From Elgaria multicarinata webbii (taxonomy: Eukaryota > Chordata > Lepidosauria > Squamata > Anguidae), in NCBI RefSeq assembly GCF_023053635.1, contig NC_086180.1, positions 87,149,447 through 87,213,446 of the forward strand: a DNA stretch of 64,000 bases, given 5' to 3'. The first letter of the stretch is position 1. Each line of letters begins with the position of its first letter. The notes below the pieces were generated by a model that worked only from the letters and a program-made list of their open reading frames with translations, had not been told where the DNA came from and did not search any database. The translations under genes and the position numbers were made by a program. Below, piece by piece: positions 57,640-64,000 of this stretch.

Positions 57640-57950
57640 TCTTATTTGAAATTATTGAATCCATTTATTAAAGAACTCTATTTCATAATTCATGAGGTAC
57701 ATCTGGGGTGCTTGTACTGTGTGATTAAATAACTCTAGATTAAAAATGCTCACAGCATGTTTATCCACTGGTGTGCTGGTTTGGCAATGAATCATTAATT
57801 TTCTGTTTCACTGGGATTTACATCTGATCATTTACAGGCTGTCTGTTGATATAACGCACAGAACAACAGCTGAATTGTGAGACTTTTCAGCAGGGATCTC
57901 GCTAGCTATTAATTAGCATAATAGAGTCAACACCATGTTGTCTTGCCCTG
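57640..57950. other. Repeat-free AT-rich block, possible conserved element
   Basis: Contains several homeodomain-type cores (gtgtgattaaataactctagattaaaa, gaatcattaattttc, ctattaattagcata) and no transposon marks. Conservation is not visible from one sequence. Confidence 0.35.
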
Positions 57951-58191
57951 TTATGCCTTGACTCATAACAACGTATTTAAAAACGAAAAACTTCTAGAGC
58001 ACACTAAGCTCTTTGATGTTACTCTGTTTCCTGAATGCTACAGCCTTAGAAGAGTCACCACAGTGGGTTTGTGTTTATCAAGACCCATCACCTCTTCTCA
58101 TTACTTTGTGGGATGAAAGATTCATAGCATACACAGACTTACAAACTCCATAGGGCTTCTTTCCTGTGTTTCAAGATTAAAAGGAACCTAC

Positions 58192-58289
58192 CAAAATCCA
58201 TCCTTTTCGCCTTCTTTTAAGTGACAAGTCCCCCCTTGTTTACAAGGGTTGCTAATGCAGGCATGAATTGGAGCATCACAGTCTTGGCC
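58192..58289 (-). CDS. SLIT2: SLIT2 exon, end of EGF1 and EGF2
   Basis: 98 nt, acceptor ccctag and donor gtaggt. It encodes [19 protein letters not shown] and [13 protein letters not shown] plus a split Trp. Phase 0 in, phase 2 out. Confidence 0.95.
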
Positions 58290-58862
58290 CTAGGGATAAA
58301 ACAGCGAAATTGTGAGACTGTATAGGACGAAGGCAAATTGGATTTTCTTATAAAATAGCAAAGATACATATTCCACCTCTCTCTTGATATTCTTGCTTCT
58401 CTGTCTCTCTCCCCCCATGGAGAAGCTACAGCTCAGGATCAGAATAGTTGCTTAGAAAGCGGGATCTTCAAGTTCAACTCCTGGCATCTCTGTTAGGTAA
58501 CCGAGTGTGAAAGACCTCTGTCTGGCTGAGTCCTTGGGCCAAACTACATGTTCTACTTAGTGTAGCTGAGGCTATTTTTCTTTATTTTCATGTAAACACA
58601 AGTGGTCCTAGCCTGGACTGGGACTACGGCAATTCGGAAGAAGAGGGTTTAAGCTTTCACCTCACTTCTTTTCTTTTTTATTGAAATTCCACTCGCCCCA
58701 CCCCCATGGAGCTGGTAAAAAAAAGGGCGGGATCGCCATTGGAATTGGCAGCCAGAGTAGCAAGTACTGGGCTACGTCGACAAATGGGAGGGATCATCCT
58801 GAAAGACAGCTTATAAATAATGCTGAATAAATCAATAAAATTAAGCCGCCTGTTCTCCATAC
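58290..58862. other. SLIT2 intron between EGF1 exons, with a SINE fragment
   Basis: 58,425-58,545 resembles the tRNA-type SINE of 18,585 in the other orientation (agctacagctcaggatcaga, gggatcttcaagttcaactcctggcatctc). The rest shows nothing. Confidence 0.5.
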
Positions 58863-58987
58863 CTTGAAACCATATGGACAGGAGCATCTGTAGAAATCTA
58901 CAGGGTCATTATTACAAGTTCCATCATTTTTGCATGGATTTGACAAGCAAGGACTACACTTGGCAAGAATGTTGACATCCACCATAC
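58863..58987 (-). CDS. SLIT2: SLIT2 exon, EGF1 ([15 protein letters not shown])
   Basis: 125 nt, acceptor ttttaag and donor gtatgg. It opens with two bases of a split Gly codon, then [19 protein letters not shown] and further to CPYGFK, ending phase 0. It covers the link after the fourth LRR block and most of EGF1. Human has a proline where this has the first Met, so the Met is not a start. Confidence 0.95.
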
Positions 58988-59304
58988 CTTAAAATAAACA
59001 AAAAATCATAGTCACAAACAGAAGCCTATCATTATTTTAATCATTTTTTTTCATTTGAATTGAATCAACAAACCCTGGCTAGATCCACCATTCCAAGACA
59101 ATCCTAGCACACCCAAAAAGATATTTACATAACATGAAAGTATTCTAGTGGTTGTTGCTCTCATATGAAAACCAGACTGTAAGACTGTAGTCTCAGTTGC
59201 TGGCTGACCAGCCTACCAAGAAGAAAATGAGCACCATTGCTGTACACATAATCAAAAGGTTCAGGATGGACTTGAAATATGATCTGTTAAGACTTTTAAA
59301 ACAT

Positions 59305-59815
59305 GATGTTGTGTTCGGACAACATAATAGACAATGGTGGGTTAATAGTCAACTCCACGGTTGGTTATCGGGGGGGTACTACCCACATAACATGATTATA
59401 ATCAACCGTGGTGTGGATTAAGGCCAGCATTAAGCTGACTATTAATCAACAGTGAGCTTGATTGACACATCACCTGCCCTCTCCCCACCTGAGTCCTCCT
59501 GCTGGTATCCCATCAGCCATTGTGAGTTCTGCTGGCTGAACTTGAACGGCAGCTGCCGCTTTGGTCACTCTTGCCAGGGGACTCTGTAGTCACTGAAAAT
59601 AATGAACTGTGCGCATCGAAATAGTCATTGGTGCCCAACACACAACATGATAACCAATGGTTTTTTTAAATAATCAACTCTGCACAGTGTTGATTATTTG
59701 TGTTGGTTATTTTGGCTGAATAACCAACTGTGGTGTGAAAAAGTCCCGACAGATGACAAAATAACCAACTGTTGACTATTTAACCCATTATTGGTTAACG
59801 TGTCATCCAAACCCA
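59305..59815. repeat. About 510-bp foldback element
   Basis: Left gatgttgtgttcggacaacataatagacaatggtgggttaatagtc; right aaccaactgttgactatttaacccattattggttaacgtgtcatcc, inverted. Internal repeats of aaccaactgtg and its complement and of attattgtg/ttgattatt. No coding frame. Confidence 0.6.
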
Positions 59816-60261
59816 GTTATTGTATAATTTTTAGTCTGTGAGAAATTTCTGTCTCCCCTTCCTAATTATGCTTTGGTGTTTTATTTTGTTTTTCATTTTT
59901 ACTATATTTTAATTGTTTTTTTTTTTTTTTTCATTTTGTTTTTAAGTGAGTCACTTTGTACGGTGCTTTTAGAGCCAAAAAGTGGTATATTAATAATTTG
60001 TACTATAAATCAATAATTCACTCAATGCATGCCAAAATGTTAAGTATTATTGGGAATGAGAAGTCACACTTCACCTGGACAGTGTGTATTCTTGTACAGG
60101 TTGTATTTGCTGACATAAATATCATGTGTTTTTGAGAGTCAAGAAGGGAGGGAGCAGCTCTTTAAAACCACAAAATAACCATGCTTGAAGAAATGTGAAG
60201 TTTCATAAAGTCAGTTTTTCTAGGGAAGGACTGTAGTTTTAAGAATTCAGCACTTTATTTA

Positions 60262-60459
60262 CTTATTGCATTTAAAGCCCGCCTTTTTTCCTCCACGGAA
60301 CCCAAGGCAGCGTACATGACCCTCCTCCTCCTCTCCATTTTACCCTCACAACAATAAACCTGTGAGATCGGTTGAGCTGAGAGGTTGTGACTGGCCCAAA
60401 GTCACTCAGAGAGTAACCTGACTCCCAAGCCAACACTCTAACCAATACACCACACTGCA
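60262..60459 (-). mobile_element. Sauria-type tRNA SINE
   Basis: Complement: aaagcccgcctttttt, cctccacggaacccaaggcag, ctgagaggttgtgactggcccaaagtcac, then caacactctaaccaatacaccacac as the tRNA head. Confidence 0.85.
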
Positions 60460-61740
60460 TTTAATCTGCATTTGCCAGAAACATGAGAATTCTATATTCT
60501 TTAAAATAACTGAATTTTGAGCAAAATTAGTCACCCACCCACTATATGATCTTTATCCCCTTTCCCAAATTACTGATTTTGCCAATTATTAAAGTAGTTT
60601 CAGATCAGTCTCCTCATGACGGTGACGGACCTGTTTAAGCTTGCATCAGACCCAGTTGTGCAAAATGTGAGGGTGAATGGGGCCCTGTTTTTGGAGTAAA
60701 GGGGGCAGGCAGGTCGAGGGAGCTGAAACCTCCCTGTAACATTTGCCCCTGGATTCCTTCAGCCAGGACTCAGCTGAAAAATAGAGTTAACATCAGAAGG
60801 TAGGTAAGTAGGAGGAGGTGGTTTGTCTAAATCTCACCCCTCCCCTACTTTATACATTAGTTGCATTTTAAAGAAATGGATCTGCAATTGCCAAGTGTAG
60901 TTTACGCTTCAGAGCACGCCTCCAATAATTCATTATTTTCGTGAGGGTTGTAAGTAGACTGAATGAATAAAGCGGCTGTATCTGTTATAAACAGCTGCTT
61001 CTTTTCTAACCAATCTCATGTTTTTTGTTTCTTAAACAGCATTTTAGGATTTCCCAGAAAGTTGTTATAATAGTGAATATAATACTAGAGAACAATAAAT
61101 AATAATAACGGAAAATAAGCATGCCATCATGTAAGGTGTCCTCTTTTTAAATGCAAATAGCAGCTGCCTGGGACAACTGCTCAGGACTGGGACAACATGG
61201 TTCCAATGAAAATTATTCCTCCAAATTATTCCTGTTGGGTATGGGAGGGGAGCTCCCATTGGTGTCAATAGGATCTTTGTAAGGTTGTCGCACCAAGCAA
61301 GGGGGTTTCCCCTTCCCACTCACTGTAGTCCCAGTCCTAATTGGGTCTCCCAGAAGCTGCCATTTTCAGTTTAAAAAGACACACAGGACATTAAATCACA
61401 TTTTTAATGTCATGTGAGGTTTAGCTCTAAGCTGTCACGAAACAACATGGAGTAAATCATGAAAATGAATCCCATAGCTATGCACAATTGTAACAATGGA
61501 GCATATATCATTAGAACGGCGTTACTAGTAACCTTTGCTTGCCAGGTAAAGGAAGATTGACCTGTTCTGTTAGCCTGTAAGTTGCAATTCTATTATAACA
61601 GTTTAACAGAAACATAAAGAAGGGAGAGTTGTTGCACCTAGACAGCTTGCTTTGAAAATTATTTAGGCAGGTCATCCCAAATTCATTCATGTCTGCCCAA
61701 GTTTGAACCATGCAATAGTTTCACATTCTACATTATCCAA

Positions 61741-61881
61741 GGCCATAGCTAGACCTAAGGTTTATCCCTGGATCGTCCAGGGGTCAAACCTGTTCATCTA
61801 GGTGACACACAGGGGAGCCAGTGCTCAGGCAGGGGCGAACCCTGGAGGATCCCAGGATAAACCTTAGGTCTAGCTGTGGCC
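61741..61881. repeat. Palindromic MITE, family A
   Basis: Ends ggccatagctagacctaaggtttatcc and ggataaaccttaggtctagctgtggcc are inverted; same plan as 105-234. Confidence 0.82.
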
Positions 61882-61917
61882 CAAGTTTCATCCACCTTTG
61901 AATTCCCTCCCCAGGGA

Positions 61918-61990
61918 GATTTATTTATTAAAACATTTATATCTTGCCCTATATCACAAGGGCCTCAGGGCGGCGTACAGACTTACATTG
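61918..61990 (-). mobile_element. LINE 3' tail
   Basis: gatttatttattaaaacatttatatcttgccctatatcac and ggcctcagggcggcgtaca: complement of a CR1/L3 3' end. Confidence 0.6.
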
Positions 61991-62167
61991 TGCTGACACT
62001 GTTATACTTTCATGACGTGACATAACATATATCTGTATGCTACATCAGGGGTGGGGGTGTTGATGGGTCCAATTTTTACCAGGAAAACAATAAAGAAAAA
62101 AGAAGGAGTGCACATGGATGAGATGGCCAAACCCTTTCACCTCTTTAGCATCACCTCCCTATTCTCT

Positions 62168-62225
62168 GGCCTTAGCTAGACCTACTGGTTTAGCGGGATG
62201 GAGGGGTGAAGATCCCGCACAAGGC
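62168..62225. repeat. Truncated family A MITE
   Basis: tggccttagctagacctactgg then gggatggaggggtgaagatccc; no matching right end is found. Confidence 0.5.
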
Positions 62226-64000
62226 ATTCTATACCGGCATGTAAAAACACGTATGTTCCTTGTACTACACATGTAGTCCTTTAGATCATGGACAAAGAAC
62301 ATTTGCTTTTTAACAAAATGTTAATGATCAAGGAAAGCACCTTTTAACCATGTTTAGTACCCACTATCATGTTAGGCACTAAGCAACACTGTCTGTGCAC
62401 TAGATGATGACTAGAACACAGAGGAGACACCATCCGTTCTCGAAATCCAAAGAATGTAAACAAGACAAAAGTGACAGGCAGAACACGGAAAGGAAGAGGT
62501 TTGCTAAAGGAATGGGAAGAACTGAAATGGGCTCTGAATTTGCAGAGGTACACTAAAGACACTGTGAAATAAGCCAATTCTGAGGAGTCATTTCACAGAG
62601 AAAATGGAGATGACACTCTAAACACCTTGGAGAAGTGGATTCAAATTAAATGTATAAAATACAAGTCCTGAAGATAGACATGGGAGAAAGGGGTTTACAC
62701 AGGGAGGAAAGGAATTTAAGGGAGAAAGAAGAGGTACTACGGGGAGACACTATGGAGTGTGTGGAGAAAAGATTTAAAAAATTAGTGATTGAAGCTGACG
62801 TGGAAAGTAGCAAGGAATGTGTGCAACAACTTAAGGAGAGGACAGAAATAAAATGACAGCACAAAATGGTAAACAAACTAAAATAGAGAGAGAAGGGAAA
62901 AGAGTGTGGAAAATTGAGCAGAGAGGCACTCGTATTGTCAGTTGCTGTCTAGGGGGAAGCAATAGGGAGATTTGGGCAGCAGATGCACAAAGCTGAAGAC
63001 TGGAAAAGTAATGGAAAAATAGTGTGAGGTAGAAATAAATAGAGGAGCTGAAGATGACTCCAAGGTTCATGCCTGAAATGCAAAGGAATTAACAATGAGA
63101 GCTATAAATAAAGATTTAGGTGTAAATAAATTTACCTTCATAAACAAGGGCAGAAAAAGTTGCAGCAGGAATTGCAAGGAAAACAGTTGGAGATATTTGA
63201 CAGGACAAGGCGAGAGAGTTGGAGTAGAGAAGTTGAGTTGGACTGGAGGTATTCCAAATATGGAAAAGACACAGTGAGAGCCAAAGACAGAACTGAACAG
63301 GACCCAGATGAAAGGTAAGATATAGGAAAAAGGCTTGTCGCTAAAAGAAAGACCAAAGGAAAAACAGGGAAAGGCTGCATGATTGAAGTCTTATGGGGAA
63401 GGATTTAAGAGGAGAGAAAAGTCAACACTGTTCAAAAGACCAGGAAGTGGTTGAGAGGATTTCCTGTAACTCTTAAAGAAAAAGGTTGTTGGAAATTTTG
63501 GCAATAACTAGGTATGCTTTGGGTTCATCCAAATCCTGAACTAAATAGGGTTGATTCAAAAGATGTCCAAACTGAACTGGGTTCTAAAATGGACCAAATA
63601 TGAATCCTCCAGAGGTTTTGTTAGTGGTTTAGAGATCCAAACAGTGTGCCTACAAAAACTGATGCATTTCTTCTCAAGCTCTTCATATAAGTAAAAATAC
63701 CAGGGGGAGGAGAGGGGTAAGGGAGATGAAGGGATATAGTGTTGTGACTGACAGTTACGGCTTCTAATCACATTGGAGGGCTCTCCAATCCCAGTGCTTT
63801 GGGGCATAGATGTCAAAGTAATAGAGCACAATTTCAGTGGTTTTTGCTAGTTCTCTCTCCCAGGAACAGGAATGTTAAGCGTTTTGTAGAGTCTGTGGGC
63901 TTGTGAAGCTATAGCATTGTGTGCTTGCTTGAAAAATGTTGGTGATGTTGGTGAAGCAGGTGTGCAAACCCTTATCCACTACATCTGATTCTGCTTGTGT

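Larger units (their letters stand above)
54341..58191. other. SLIT2 intron between EGF2 and EGF3 exons
   Basis: Contains a promoter-like patch of CCAAT motifs (55,740-55,990), an inverted MITE pair (56,471-56,780), a LINE tail (56,800-56,866), a mariner-type MITE (57,133-57,318) and a repeat-free block (57,640-57,950). 54,360-55,730 shows nothing recognised. Confidence 0.55.
19082..58987 (-). other. SLIT2: SLIT2, 3' end (eleven coding exons and 3'UTR)
   Basis: Eleven minus-strand exons join in phase into about 620 residues and a stop, covering EGF1-EGF9, laminin G and the C-terminal cystine knot of SLIT2. SLIT2 is a secreted ligand of ROBO receptors that repels growing axons and migrating cells; the LRR half that binds ROBO lies beyond 64,000. 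Identity to human SLIT2 (from memory) is very high in stretches such as [12 protein letters not shown] and the knot, and the cystine knot fits SLIT2, not SLIT1 or SLIT3. The cleavage-site surround [13 protein letters not shown] before EGF6 is kept. All donors are GT and all acceptors AG. No lesion is seen. The paralogue call is from recalled sequence. Confidence 0.96.
58988..64000. other. SLIT2 intron before the EGF1 exon
   Basis: The preceding exon (end of the fourth LRR block) was not found up to 64,000. Contains a foldback element (59,305), SINE (60,262), family-A MITEs (61,741 and 62,168) and a LINE tail (61,918-61,990). 60,480-61,740 and 62,230-64,000 hold no recognised repeat; the latter is purine-rich on the plus strand at 62,430-63,440. 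Confidence 0.55.

Noticed and set aside
21000-64000. miR-218-1, known from a SLIT2 intron
   Set aside because: I saw no ttgtgcttgatctaacc on the minus strand. In human it lies in an intron of the LRR half, which is outside this window.
1-64000. tRNA genes
   Set aside because: tRNA-like boxes at 27,153, 34,107, 40,366 and 60,262 belong to SINE heads with degraded B boxes and long bodies.
1-64000. CRISPR arrays or bacterial-type operons
   Set aside because: The only regular repeat array has no spacers, and the genes are spliced vertebrate genes.

Overview
The window is vertebrate nuclear DNA, most likely from a squamate reptile. It holds two genes with many exons and consensus GT/AG introns, and a repeat load typical of lizards: CR1 and L2 LINE tails, tRNA-headed Sauria-type SINEs, many short palindromic DNA transposons, and a Ty1/copia fossil. 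The species assignment is inferred from repeat types and from a SLIT2 protein close to, but not identical with, the mammalian one as I remember it.

Positions 1-8,353 hold the last seven coding exons (about 228 residues and a stop) of a plus-strand HEAT-repeat gene, best explained as a maestro/MROH-family member. All intron phases agree. One 56-nt exon is spliced from an acceptor whose pyrimidine tract is a (TTC)n microsatellite. A large foldback transposon lies 67 bp after the stop codon.

Positions 8,354-19,080 are intergenic: the 860-bp foldback element, a broken Ty1/copia fossil (9,455-12,023) carrying a nearly perfect 346-bp palindromic insertion, a CpG-rich tandem array with a 149-bp unit (about 14,060-15,560), a (TG)n(AG)n microsatellite, a second foldback relative and SINE pieces.

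Positions 19,080-58,987 on the minus strand are the 3' end of SLIT2, convergent with the MROH-like gene: an approximately 1.9-kb 3'UTR and eleven coding exons encoding EGF1 to EGF9, the laminin G domain and the C-terminal cystine knot. A possible twelfth exon, an in-frame 27-nt microexon at 47,131-47,157, would add nine residues between EGF3 and EGF4. The leucine-rich-repeat half of SLIT2 lies beyond position 64,000. Positions 58,988-64,000 are the next intron.

SLIT2 introns carry most of the LINE, SINE and MITE copies. They include an L2 inserted into an older CR1 (creating a 678-codon chimeric ORF), two head-to-head inverted repeat pairs, a 172-bp direct duplication 6.3 kb apart, and two repeat-free AT-rich stretches that may be conserved regulatory DNA. 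The two genes have no evident functional link beyond being convergent neighbours. Repeat boundaries, family names and identities were judged by eye and are approximate.
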